DNA from: an archaeon
GTDB lineage: Archaea; Nanobdellota; Nanobdellia; Woesearchaeales; UBA11576
Length of the DNA stretch: 41,919 nt
Direction of reading: 5' to 3'
Assembly: GCA_020052935.1 (NCBI GenBank)
Contig: JAGVOD010000074.1
Location: 1 to 41,919 of the forward strand
Below, one piece after another: positions 17,391 to 25,786 of the stretch. A model generated the notes under the pieces. It was not told the origin of the DNA, ran no database searches, and saw nothing but the letters and a program-made list of their open reading frames with translations. The stretch's first letter is position 1. Each line of letters starts with the position of its first letter. A program made the position numbers and the translations under genes.

Positions 17391-18824
17391 GTGCAGAAGA
17401 TGGATTTTTACAACAGGTCAGCAGAATTGAGGGATATCACATCGAAGTACGATGAGCTGTCATCAGGGGAGCTTTGCATCATATATGGCCGGAGAAGGTT
17501 AGGAAAGACTGCTTTCATAAAAAAATTCATGGGCCAGATCAAAGGCAAGGCGGTCTATTACTTCGTGAACAAGACCAACAGGAAAGAGCTTCTGGAGTTG
17601 CTGTCCGACAGCATATTTGACCAGACCGGGGAGCGGGAAATATTCACGGAGTGGGAACACTTTTTTGGCTACCTTCATAAGAAAGCATCAGAAGATAAGT
17701 TTGTGTTTGTGATGGATGAGTTCTCAAGGCTCAAGGAGCATTCCCCTGACTTCATCACGAAATTCCAGGATTTCTGGGATTCAAAGCTGTCAAAGACAAA
17801 GATAATGTTCATCGCAATTGGCTCTTCCATGAGCATGATGTTTGACATATTCATGGACAAGACAGCGCCGTTGTATGGAAGGATGACCTGGAAGATACCG
17901 TTCAGGCCGTTCAGGTACGTTGATTTTAGGGGGATGTTCAGTGAGGTGGATGAAAGCAAGAGAGTGGAACTGTTCTCTGTATTCGGAGGCACCCCTCATT
18001 TCCTTTGGTTTGTGAAGAAACACGCAGACAAGCCGCTCATGGATATCATTGACCGGCTTGTTCTTTCAAGGACCGCCCCACTGAAGGATGAACCTAACAA
18101 CTTTATAACCATGGAGCTTAAGAAAGAGACGAATTACAATTCCGTGCTCCATGCGATGGCGAAAACAAACGGGACGAGGGAGGAGATGGTTGTGCACACA
18201 GGCATAGACCAGAAAGACATCGACTATTATCTCAACAACTTAAGCGATCTTTTGTGCATAACAAAAAAGCTCACGCCGGTATTTCACGACAAGGGGCAGA
18301 AGACCAGGTATCGGTTTGATGATAATTTCTTTGGTTTTTGGTACAAGTACATCTTCCCGAACTGGTCTTTGATTGAATTGGGCAATGCCGAGATGCTGAA
18401 AAGCAAGATATCCTCGGACATAAACAGTTTTACAGGACACAGGTTTGAGGAGATAATACAGGAACTCCTGGTATTATATAATGGCAAGAAGATAAAAGGG
18501 CTGTCGATAGACTTCACTGAGATAGGCCCGTGGTGGGGCAGGAACAGGAAAGGGGAAACTGAAGAGATAGACCTCCTTGCCAATGACCCGCAAAGCAGGC
18601 AACAGATCGTATGTGAGATTAAATGGACGGGCAGCCTTGTTGACTCAGGCTGCGTAAGCAGTCTCGTTGAAAAATCAAGATTATTGAACACTGCTGGAAA
18701 GATCAATTACCTCATCGTATCCAGGTCAGGATTTGAATCAGGATGCATTAAATACATGGATGAGAAAGGAATTGTACATCTGGATTTAAAAGAGATGAGT
18801 GAATTATTCGATGATGTGGAATAG
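17391..18824 (+). CDS. Archaeal AAA ATPase (PF01637-type) with C-terminal DUF234/PD-(D/E)XK-like region
   Basis: Walker A YGRRRLGKTAFIKKF; Walker B FVFVMDEFSRL; C-terminal EEIDLLANDPQSRQQIVCEIKWTG. Confidence 0.85.
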   Translation: MQKMDFYNRSAELRDITSKYDELSSGELCIIYGRRRLGKTAFIKKFMGQIKGKAVYYFVNKTNRKELLELLSDSIFDQTGEREIFTEWEHFFGYLHKKASEDKFVFVMDEFSRLKEHSPDFITKFQDFWDSKLSKTKIMFIAIGSSMSMMFDIFMDKTAPLYGRMTWKIPFRPFRYVDFRGMFSEVDESKRVELFSVFGGTPHFLWFVKKHADKPLMDIIDRLVLSRTAPLKDEPNNFITMELKKETNYNSVLHAMAKTNGTREEMVVHTGIDQKDIDYYLNNLSDLLCITKKLTPVFHDKGQKTRYRFDDNFFGFWYKYIFPNWSLIELGNAEMLKSKISSDINSFTGHRFEEIIQELLVLYNGKKIKGLSIDFTEIGPWWGRNRKGETEEIDLLANDPQSRQQIVCEIKWTGSLVDSGCVSSLVEKSRLLNTAGKINYLIVSRSGFESGCIKYMDEKGIVHLDLKEMSELFDDVE

Positions 18825-18825
18825 G

Positions 18826-20073
18826 ATGGAAAAGACACTCGAGATCAAATCAATAGCATCGACAGGGAATGGCGCGGGCTACATAGAGGAAGGTGGCTTC
18901 AAGGTGCCTTACTTCGTCCCGTTCACCTGCCCCGGAGATGTTGTGAAAGTAAGGGAGATAGAAAAGAGAAAGAAATACGTGGAGGCAGAGCTGGTCGAGC
19001 TCGTGAAGGCGTCTCCTCACCGCAGCGACGTGAAGTGTAAGCACTACACAATATGCGGCGGCTGTAATCTCCTGCACATAAAATACGAGACGCAGCTCGG
19101 ATGCAAAAAAGAGGTTCTCGCTCATGTCCTGGCAAGGTCAGGCATATCCTTCCCAGAGATAGAAGTGATGTCGTTGGACAATCCTTTCAATTATCGTTTC
19201 CGCGCAAAGGCTTTCTTCGAGTGCAGGGACGGCAAGCTCATCTGCGGGTTCAACCAGCGCAAGACCAACTACGCTGTTAGGATAGATGAGTGCCACATCG
19301 TGCACAAGAAGATCCTCGAAGCCATAAAGGCGATAAACAAGGCCAAGCTTACGATCCAGAACAGGTTCATAGGTTTCTTTGTCGTGAATGAAGAAGACTT
19401 GTCAGTCACCCTGCAGCTCACTATCAGCAGGAAGTTTCCAGGATTTGAGGAGGCGTTCAAAGGAACAGTGGATGAGTTTGTGTACCGGGGGGAGAAGCAG
19501 GAATATTCTCTGAGGTATAGCTATGAGATAGACAAAAAGGAATACTCGCTCTCATACTCTTCATCATTCATCCAGTCCAACCTCGCGCTCAACAAGAGGA
19601 TGGTGGAAGCTTTGTTTGATTGCCTGAAAGGCATCAAGCAGAAAAAAGCTCTTGCAGACCTTTACTGCGGCAATGGCAACCTGTCGTTGCCTCTCACGGC
19701 GGTGTTCGGGAAAGTGGTCATGGTCGAGGGCGAGCCATACTCGTTCGCCAACCTGCAGAAGAACATCCAGCTTAATGCCGTAAGCAATGCTGAGGCATGC
19801 AACTCTGACGTGCGCGAGTTCTCGATGAAGAAGCTGTCTTTCGATGCGGTCATACTGGACCCTCCGCGCATAGGCTGCGGAGAGGATGTCATCAATAATA
19901 TCGCAAGATGGTCTCCTGAGACCATCATCTATGTCTCGTGCAATCCAGTCGTCGCATCCAAAGAGCTGAAGTTGCTTATGGGCGACAGGTACAGGATAGA
20001 CAAGACTGTGATGATCGACATGTTCCCGCACACGAATCATATAGAGTTCATCGCATTCCTGAGGAGGAGATAG
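18826..20073 (+). CDS. RumA/RlmD/TrmA-family RNA (uracil-5-)methyltransferase
   Basis: TRAM-like N-terminus, CKHYTICGGCNLLHIKYETQLGCKK Fe-S motif, DLYCGNGNLSLPL, LDPPRIGC, YVSCNPV. Confidence 0.92.
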   Translation: MEKTLEIKSIASTGNGAGYIEEGGFKVPYFVPFTCPGDVVKVREIEKRKKYVEAELVELVKASPHRSDVKCKHYTICGGCNLLHIKYETQLGCKKEVLAHVLARSGISFPEIEVMSLDNPFNYRFRAKAFFECRDGKLICGFNQRKTNYAVRIDECHIVHKKILEAIKAINKAKLTIQNRFIGFFVVNEEDLSVTLQLTISRKFPGFEEAFKGTVDEFVYRGEKQEYSLRYSYEIDKKEYSLSYSSSFIQSNLALNKRMVEALFDCLKGIKQKKALADLYCGNGNLSLPLTAVFGKVVMVEGEPYSFANLQKNIQLNAVSNAEACNSDVREFSMKKLSFDAVILDPPRIGCGEDVINNIARWSPETIIYVSCNPVVASKELKLLMGDRYRIDKTVMIDMFPHTNHIEFIAFLRRR

Positions 20074-20093
20074 CATTGAAAAGTGTGTATTTG

Positions 20094-20267
20094 GCGGCGC
20101 CGCCGTGAGTTTGCGAGGCGTTTAGTCAACAACAACGCGGGCGTTGTCGGGGGTCTCTCCGACCGAAGGGAGCGAGATGCCAAAAACCTTCGGTTTTTGA
20201 GCAGCCCCCTACGGGGGGACAGCCCATAGAACAAAACTCACGCACGCCGAGCCTCACGCGGCGCCGC
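20094..20267. repeat. Structured interspersed element, copy D (with apical insertion)
   Basis: GCGGCGCCGC-[C]-GTGAG / CTCAC-GCGGCGCCGC; GCGAGGCGTTTAGTCA box; TGTC-GGGGG ... GCCCCC-TAC-GGGGG-GACA; extra hairpin CAAAAACC-TTC-GGTTTTTG. Confidence 0.7.
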
Positions 20268-20278
20268 GTGAAACAAGT

Positions 20279-21112
20279 TTGAAAAAAATGATACCCATAT
20301 TCACGAAGAAAGAAGCCGAGCAGATTCTAAATGCAGAGGATTCAGTAGAAGCTTCGCTTGACCTTGGCCTCTCGAAGACAAAGATAGATATCGAAGATGG
20401 CTTTGCAGTCATCGCAGGCCAGAAGATCCCGATTGATGAATTCAAGAAAGTCAAAGAAGGATTTTTCTACGTCGTTGAAGACTCGACGCTGAAGAAGGTT
20501 GCGATATTCTCTGACGAGACGAACCTTTACTACAAGCTCCTCCCTACGACAGACTGGCCGACCATCACCTTATCCTCTGTTCCGATGCACCGTCACATCC
20601 ACATGTCTCCGAAACGCGACACAGAGACTAAGATAAAGGAGATATCTCCTGTCAAAGGCAGAGTCCTGGACACTTGCTGCGGCCTCGGCTACACTGCGAT
20701 AATGGCTGCGAAGTACGCAGACGAGGTCATCACTTTCGAACGGGATGAGAACGTCGTTGGATTGTGCCGGCTCAACCCATTCTCTCAGGAGATATTCACG
20801 AACAAGAAGATAAAGCTGACAGAGGGCAGCATTTTCGAGGAGATTTCAAGATTCAAATCCGAGTCTTTCGACCGCATCATCCATGACCCTCCGACTTTCA
20901 AGGTCTCTCCAGAGCTTTACTCAGACGGATTTTACGAAGAGCTCTACAGGGTCATGAAGAAAGGCGGCATATTGTATCACTACGCCCCTTCCCCCGGCAA
21001 GACAAAAGGCAAGGCTTTCTACGAGAACATGATCAAGCATCTCAAGGCAGCCACGGATTTCGAGGACATAGAATACCACGAGAGGTCGTCTGGGATAAGA
21101 GCGACCAAGTGA
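20279..21112 (+). CDS. SAM-dependent methyltransferase, COG2521-like
   Basis: GRVLDTCCGLGYTAIMAAKYADEVITFERDENVVGLCRLNPFS; DRIIHDPPTF. Confidence 0.85.
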   Translation: MKKMIPIFTKKEAEQILNAEDSVEASLDLGLSKTKIDIEDGFAVIAGQKIPIDEFKKVKEGFFYVVEDSTLKKVAIFSDETNLYYKLLPTTDWPTITLSSVPMHRHIHMSPKRDTETKIKEISPVKGRVLDTCCGLGYTAIMAAKYADEVITFERDENVVGLCRLNPFSQEIFTNKKIKLTEGSIFEEISRFKSESFDRIIHDPPTFKVSPELYSDGFYEELYRVMKKGGILYHYAPSPGKTKGKAFYENMIKHLKAATDFEDIEYHERSSGIRATK

Positions 21113-21152
21113 TTCAAAAACTTTATAAACCACCATCGCTGCCTGGCCAGCC

Positions 21153-21305
21153 ATGACAGTCACGTACCAATGCGCTAACTGCAATTATCGTTTTGAGATG
21201 GGTTCTGATAGGCGTACACTGGTCTGCCCTTATTGCAACAAAAAGACGCTGAAGACGCTGTCGCGCGGGCCGAGCTTCACTGACAAGCTGATAGAAGAAG
21301 CTTGA
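21153..21305 (+). CDS. Zinc-ribbon protein (RpoP-like), 50 aa
   Basis: MTVTYQCANCNYRFEMGSDRRTLVCPYCNKKTLKTLSRGPSFTDKLIEEA*; CxxC...CPYC. Upstream CTTTATAAAC. Confidence 0.8.
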   Translation: MTVTYQCANCNYRFEMGSDRRTLVCPYCNKKTLKTLSRGPSFTDKLIEEA

Positions 21306-21616
21306 CTTCTATTGAACCAGAAAATATCTCAACAATATTTGGTTCTGTTTTTCTCATCGTAAATCTTGCGGAATACTCGCAATATTTCCGAAAAATTCTG
21401 CATTAACCGGAAAAGCATCCAACGACTTCGGAAGAGTTACGGTCTGACCGATATTCTTACGTTTTTCCGTCGAGAGAATTGATAAAGGAAGAAAACATAG
21501 TAGAAGACAAAGAGAAAAAAAACCAGGTCGCATAACCTGGCACCAGGCTAAAATCTGGCAAGTCCTACCAAGGCAGAGAATATCACGCTTGCAAAGTATA
21601 TAAGTTTTGCTGTATT

Positions 21617-21844
21617 GGTTCAGAAAGACGTTTTCTGAACCCTAGAAACCCGCAGGGTTTCTATTGTGCAATGGCAGGGTCGCATAACCAGGTATTGCGC
21701 TGAGCTGATGCCTCAGTGGGATCGACCAATCCCTCGCGGGTTCAAAAAAGTAGAGCCCCCAGACTTGGAAAATGCTCAAAGAATCGAAGATTCTTTGGCA
21801 TGCCAGAACCAACAGGTTCTGAGCATCCCGCCCCTGCCGCACAA
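21617..21844 (+). ncRNA. Unassigned structured RNA candidate
   Basis: TATA box agtatataag ~20-25 bp upstream; 8+ nested stems including GGTTCAGAAA/TTTCTGAACC, TAGAAACCC/GGGTTTCTA, closing stem TTGTGC..GGCAGGG/CCCTGCC.GCACAA; no plausible ORF. Confidence 0.6.
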
Positions 21845-21934
21845 TAACATATGACCTTTGTAACCATAGGCGACAACTATGCGTTATTGACAGGCGTAAC
21901 GGGCCCCACGACGTATTTACAACCATTTAAATAG

Positions 21935-22007
21935 CACTTAAGTGCTCAATAAATAGCACCAAAGTGGAAAGATATATAAACGAGTAGCAATAGAATACAC
22001 CAAGGTG
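21935..22007. promoter_or_regulatory. Three CACYNARGTG palindromic sites around TATA box of HEPN/MNT operon
   Basis: CACTTAAGTG 21935-21944, CACCAAAGTG 21957-21966, CACCAAGGTG 21998-22007; TATA gatatataaa 21971-21980. Confidence 0.65.
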
Positions 22008-22013
22008 GAAATA

Positions 22014-22544
22014 ATGGAAACAAATGAAGCGTCCGATAAGGCAGCGGTGCCAAGATGGACTGATCTCCCAGCAACAGAGAAAGAGAACTATCTTGCTTTC
22101 CACAGGAACGCATCTGAAGAAGACTTGAAGCATGCAGAGAAAAACATTCTCGAGTTTCCTCGCTGGAGCATAATCTCCGGTTATTACTGCATGCACAACC
22201 TGACAAAGCTTTTCATTGCTGAGAGGTTCAACACCAAGATATCAAGTCCTGAGATACATGCAAAGGCGATTGAGGCGCTTGAGCATTTCATCAGGGATGA
22301 CGCGCTAAAGGAGAAACTGCTTGTGCTGCTGAAAGAGGCGAAGGACATCTACTACAGCGCTGAGCGGCTCAAGGAGAAGACGTTGCCCGTACTCTTGAAG
22401 CGCGGCAAGCAGGAGCGGGGCAAGGCGCAGTACTATTCTGAGGATTACACAAAAGAAAGCAAGGTGAATTCCCAAAAAGCGGCTTATTTTCTCGATAAGA
22501 TAGTAAAGCCATACGTCGGATTGGTGAAGGGGTTGATGGAATAA
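22014..22544 (+). CDS. HEPN-like domain protein (putative toxin partner)
   Basis: All-helical; HAEKNILEFPRWSIISGYYCMHNLTKLFIAE and RGKAQYYSEDYTKES; followed by overlapping nucleotidyltransferase gene. Confidence 0.75.
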   Translation: METNEASDKAAVPRWTDLPATEKENYLAFHRNASEEDLKHAEKNILEFPRWSIISGYYCMHNLTKLFIAERFNTKISSPEIHAKAIEALEHFIRDDALKEKLLVLLKEAKDIYYSAERLKEKTLPVLLKRGKQERGKAQYYSEDYTKESKVNSQKAAYFLDKIVKPYVGLVKGLME

Positions 22545-23143
22545 TGCTGTTGGATGTCTGTTTGGGTACCAGGACTGCCTGGAAGATATTGTTTGTCTTT
22601 GCCGAGGCGCCCGGCAAGGCAGTCTCGAGGAAAGAGATACAGCAGCTTACGAAGTTAGGCAACAAGGTTCTCACCAAGTTCCTGTTACTGCTTGAAAAGT
22701 TTGGCATGATAACGTCGAGCAAGATTGGGAAGGCATATTACTACAAGCTCAATCTAAGCAACCCTTTCGTGGAGCAGATAATAGAGACGATCCTACTGGA
22801 GAAGAAGCAGCTTAACAACCCCGATTTTGCAGCCCTGAATGTTCTGCGCGAGTTCGTGTATGAACTGACAAACGCAGACCTTGAGAACCTCGAGCAAGTC
22901 ATCCTGTTCGGCTCGTATGCGAAGAGGACGTTCAGCAAGGATTCAGACATCGACGTGGCGATAATCACTGCCGAGAAAAGTGCAGATGACGAGCTGCTCA
23001 TCACAGACATCATCGACAGGCTTCATAAGCGTTTCAGGAAGGAGATACAGCCGCACCACTACACAGCAAATGAGTTCAAGGAACGAAAGAATAAGGACAA
23101 GCTCATAAAAGAGATATTGAAAGACGGGATAAGATTAGTTTAA
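22544..23143 (+). CDS. wHTH + minimal nucleotidyltransferase (MNT) protein
   Basis: wHTH-like N-terminus; NTase motif LFGSYAKRTFSKDSDIDVAII; 1-nt overlap with HEPN gene. Confidence 0.88.
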   Translation: MLLDVCLGTRTAWKILFVFAEAPGKAVSRKEIQQLTKLGNKVLTKFLLLLEKFGMITSSKIGKAYYYKLNLSNPFVEQIIETILLEKKQLNNPDFAALNVLREFVYELTNADLENLEQVILFGSYAKRTFSKDSDIDVAIITAEKSADDELLITDIIDRLHKRFRKEIQPHHYTANEFKERKNKDKLIKEILKDGIRLV

Positions 23144-23169
23144 CGCGCCGTCATATGAATTAACGTAAC

Positions 23170-23541
23170 TCACCTATATGTCATTAGTACATTTTCGTTG
23201 CTTGGTGCGAACAGCCCGGAATAATCGTTAAAAAATTCTGCTCTAACTAAGTGAACAACTTCTCCCGATTGGAGTGTGGGTGTTTGCGGCAGGTTTCCTT
23301 CTTTTACAAAATATTGGATTCGTGGCTCCTTACTCCCATATGATGTAGGGAACTTCCTTTCTAAAGTCATAACATCAGGTCTAGCATCACCATCTAAATC
23401 TGTCAGTGTAGCCCTATATAGAGAGTCTTCGATTACTGTTTCTCCTACTCCTAATGGTTCTTCAGCAGAGTCATCAACTACATGATTACAGCCAATACCT
23501 AATAGAACTGCTGTAGCCCATGAAATCATAGTTTTATGCAT
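23170..23541 (-). CDS. Small lipoprotein-like/secreted protein with DLDGDARPD motif
   Basis: Signal peptide MHKTMISWATAVLLGIGC; TLTDLDGDARPDVMTLE (FG-GAP/EF-hand-like). Confidence 0.6.
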   Translation of the reverse strand: MHKTMISWATAVLLGIGCNHVVDDSAEEPLGVGETVIEDSLYRATLTDLDGDARPDVMTLERKFPTSYGSKEPRIQYFVKEGNLPQTPTLQSGEVVHLVRAEFFNDYSGLFAPSNENVLMTYR

Positions 23542-23623
23542 TTTAAATACCTCTCCAACACATTAATTGAAAAGTAGTAACTAAACGAAATATTTAAATA
23601 TTAGGGTTCCCCTAGGGGAGCCT

Positions 23624-24373
23624 ATGGATGAAAACGTGTTGAAGGAGATTGGACTAACAGGTTCGGAAATCAAAGTCTACTTAGCATTATTAGAACTCGG
23701 AGACTCGACAAGAAGCGATATTGTGGATAAATCAGCAATATCCGGATCAAAAGTATATGATGTACTAGAAAGATTACAGGAAAAAGGATTAGTTTCCATA
23801 TACCTGAAAAATAAAGTCAAACATTTTAAGCCTACAAATCCAAAGCAAATTTTATACTATCTTGAAAATAAAAGAGAACAGATAACCAATATAGAAAAAG
23901 AAGTAAACGTTATACTCCCAAGTTTACTCTCACAATTTAATTCATCAAAGGAAGAACAAGAAGTCGAATTATTAAGTGGACTAAAAGGTCTTGAAATATT
24001 ATTCAGGGAACAAATAGACATCCTCAACAAAGGTGAAATCTGTTATGTTATCGGAGGAACAAAAGGGATACAAGAACAAGCTGTAGTCTCTTTCTTTCAA
24101 AAAATACATGATTTAAGAGAGACAAGGGGAATAAAAACAAAAATGTTGTACAATCTACGGCAAAAAAAAGAAACTGAAAAATTTTATTCATCAAAAAAAT
24201 ACCCATCTACAACTACCAGATATATCTCACACACCTCTCCAGTTGCTATAAACATATACAAAGATCGGACAGCAATAATAGTTTTCGGAAAAAGCATAAC
24301 AGCAATACACATTAAATCTGCAGACATTGCAAGCAGCTTTATGGAATATTTCAAGATTTTGTGGAATCAATAA
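23624..24373 (+). CDS. TrmB-family transcriptional regulator
   Basis: LKEIGLTGSEIKVYLALLELGDSTRSDIVDKSAISGSKVYDVLERLQEKGLVS plus TrmB C-terminal region. Confidence 0.92.
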   Translation: MDENVLKEIGLTGSEIKVYLALLELGDSTRSDIVDKSAISGSKVYDVLERLQEKGLVSIYLKNKVKHFKPTNPKQILYYLENKREQITNIEKEVNVILPSLLSQFNSSKEEQEVELLSGLKGLEILFREQIDILNKGEICYVIGGTKGIQEQAVVSFFQKIHDLRETRGIKTKMLYNLRQKKETEKFYSSKKYPSTTTRYISHTSPVAINIYKDRTAIIVFGKSITAIHIKSADIASSFMEYFKILWNQ

Positions 24374-24416
24374 CCACCAGTCACCGCTTCGCTATAGACT
24401 GGTGGAAAAAGGAATT

Positions 24417-24740
24417 TTATCCGAAAGTAAGGAGCTTGTCTGATTCCTCGACCATCGTAAGAAGGTCTTTCATTGTTGATATCGGGCAGACATTGGTAGC
24501 GTCTTTGTGTCTCGCTTTAAGACAGGTGCCACAGGCGAGGATCTGTCCTTTTCCTGCCAGGTATTGCTCTATCTGTCCCCTGATGTCATGTTTTTCGTCT
24601 TTGATGTCTTCTGCTTCCACTCCCTCGTTCATAAGAAATACCCTGACTTCATGATTTGCTTTCAATGCAATTACCCCGAATCTGAATGCGTTCCAGACGA
24701 CTTCTGGCTTGTTGGTTTCGATTACAATCCCTATTTTCAT
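24417..24740 (-). CDS. DsrE/DsrF-like sulfur-relay family protein
   Basis: MKIGIVIETNKPEVVWNAFRFGVIALKANHEVRVFLMNEGVEAE...ILACGTCLKAR. Confidence 0.82.
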   Translation of the reverse strand: MKIGIVIETNKPEVVWNAFRFGVIALKANHEVRVFLMNEGVEAEDIKDEKHDIRGQIEQYLAGKGQILACGTCLKARHKDATNVCPISTMKDLLTMVEESDKLLTFG

Positions 24741-24745
24741 ATTTC

Positions 24746-25048
24746 TCACCTTAGGAGTTCTTTTCTCATCTCTTCATACTGCTTTTTGGTTATTTCTCCT
24801 TTAGCATATCTCTTTTTTAGTATTTCCACTGCGTTGTCCTGCTTGTTTTCTTGTGTCTTTGTTTGTGCTGCATTGATGAGTGTGTACACGAGCCAGATGA
24901 CGACTCCCCAGAATAGGAGCATGAAGACCCATCCGAACCCCATCCCGAATCCCATCATGCCGTAGCCGCCCATTCCAAAGCTTCCGAATAATATGATGAG
25001 AGCTACTGCGACAAAGACAGCTATCCATGCATTTTTGTTTTGTTCCAT
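24746..25048 (-). CDS. 2-TM protein with C-terminal SHOCT motif
   Basis: ILKKRYAKGEITKKQYEEMRKEL SHOCT signature. Confidence 0.85.
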   Translation of the reverse strand: MEQNKNAWIAVFVAVALIILFGSFGMGGYGMMGFGMGFGWVFMLLFWGVVIWLVYTLINAAQTKTQENKQDNAVEILKKRYAKGEITKKQYEEMRKELLR

Positions 25049-25059
25049 GATGATTCACC

Positions 25060-25350
25060 TCACAATCTATGTTTTTCAGCCAAGACTTCTCTTATGATGT
25101 CAAATGCCTTGATTATTTTTGGTCGGGTTATTTTGTAATAGACATTTTTCCCGTCTCTTCTGGAAGTGACTATCCCTTTGGACTTCATTATGGCAAGATG
25201 CTGCGATATATTTGCCTGACTCAGTTTAGTACGTTCTATAAGTTGGCTGACGGATAATTCCTTGTCTCTGAGCAGGTTGAGTATTTCAAGTCGTATAGGG
25301 TTCGAAAATACCTTGCACATTTCTGCATGCAATTCATAAATCTCACTCAT
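25060..25350 (-). CDS. ArsR-family transcriptional regulator
   Basis: ALHAEMCKVFSNPIRLEILNLLRDKELSVSQLIERTKLSQANISQHLAIMKSKGIV. Confidence 0.93.
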   Translation of the reverse strand: MSEIYELHAEMCKVFSNPIRLEILNLLRDKELSVSQLIERTKLSQANISQHLAIMKSKGIVTSRRDGKNVYYKITRPKIIKAFDIIREVLAEKHRL

Positions 25351-25638
25351 ATAATCATATTAGAATAACCTAATATTTAATTGTTTCGGTCATGGTTGGA
25401 TACTTCCTCGCTCATCAGAGCATTCCTTCTCATGTCCTACTACCTCCCTCCACCATCGCAGCATAAGGAGATTATGTCTGGTCTGACTTTCGAGTTGGGC
25501 CATATAGCTTCAGCTTCAACAATTCCCAATCATCAAATCCCTATGCACGCCCGTACCTTTGTACGATTCAGGTGTGCTTAGAGGGTGTTTGGATGAGATT
25601 ATGTAATGTAATGCGTTTGTAATGAGCCACTGAGAAAG

Positions 25639-25737
25639 ATGTTTCCGTCGATACTGGCAGCTATTGCGATTGGCGTCCTGTTCGGAATCGGGACAGGCAG
25701 GATTGATGGTAGTGTTCCGCTAAAATCTTCTTCTTAG
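25639..25737 (+). pseudogene. Short hydrophobic ORF, possible truncated membrane-protein 5' end at element junction
   Basis: MFPSILAAIAIGVLFGIGTGRIDGSVPLKSSS*; resembles the start of a multi-TM permease that stops abruptly next to the integrase module. Confidence 0.3.
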
Positions 25738-25747
25738 AGGTTTGCCG

Positions 25748-25764
25748 TACAAATGCCGTACAAA
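25748..25764. repeat. 17-bp direct repeat, copy 1
   Basis: TACAAATGCCGTACAAA, identical to 27090-27106. Confidence 0.85.
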
Positions 25765-25786
25765 AAATAAAAGGAGGGAGAGCTAT

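Noticed and set aside
21617-21844. RNase P RNA, SRP RNA or tRNA-like assignment
   Set aside because: No GAGGAAAGUC-type CR-I, no SRP GGAAG/AGCAG tetraloop region, and no cloverleaf despite a GGGTTCAAA word.
21642-21926. 94-aa antisense ORF and 62-aa sense ORF (21666-21854) in the ORF track
   Set aside because: They overlap the strongly palindromic RNA candidate and show no protein-like composition or motif.
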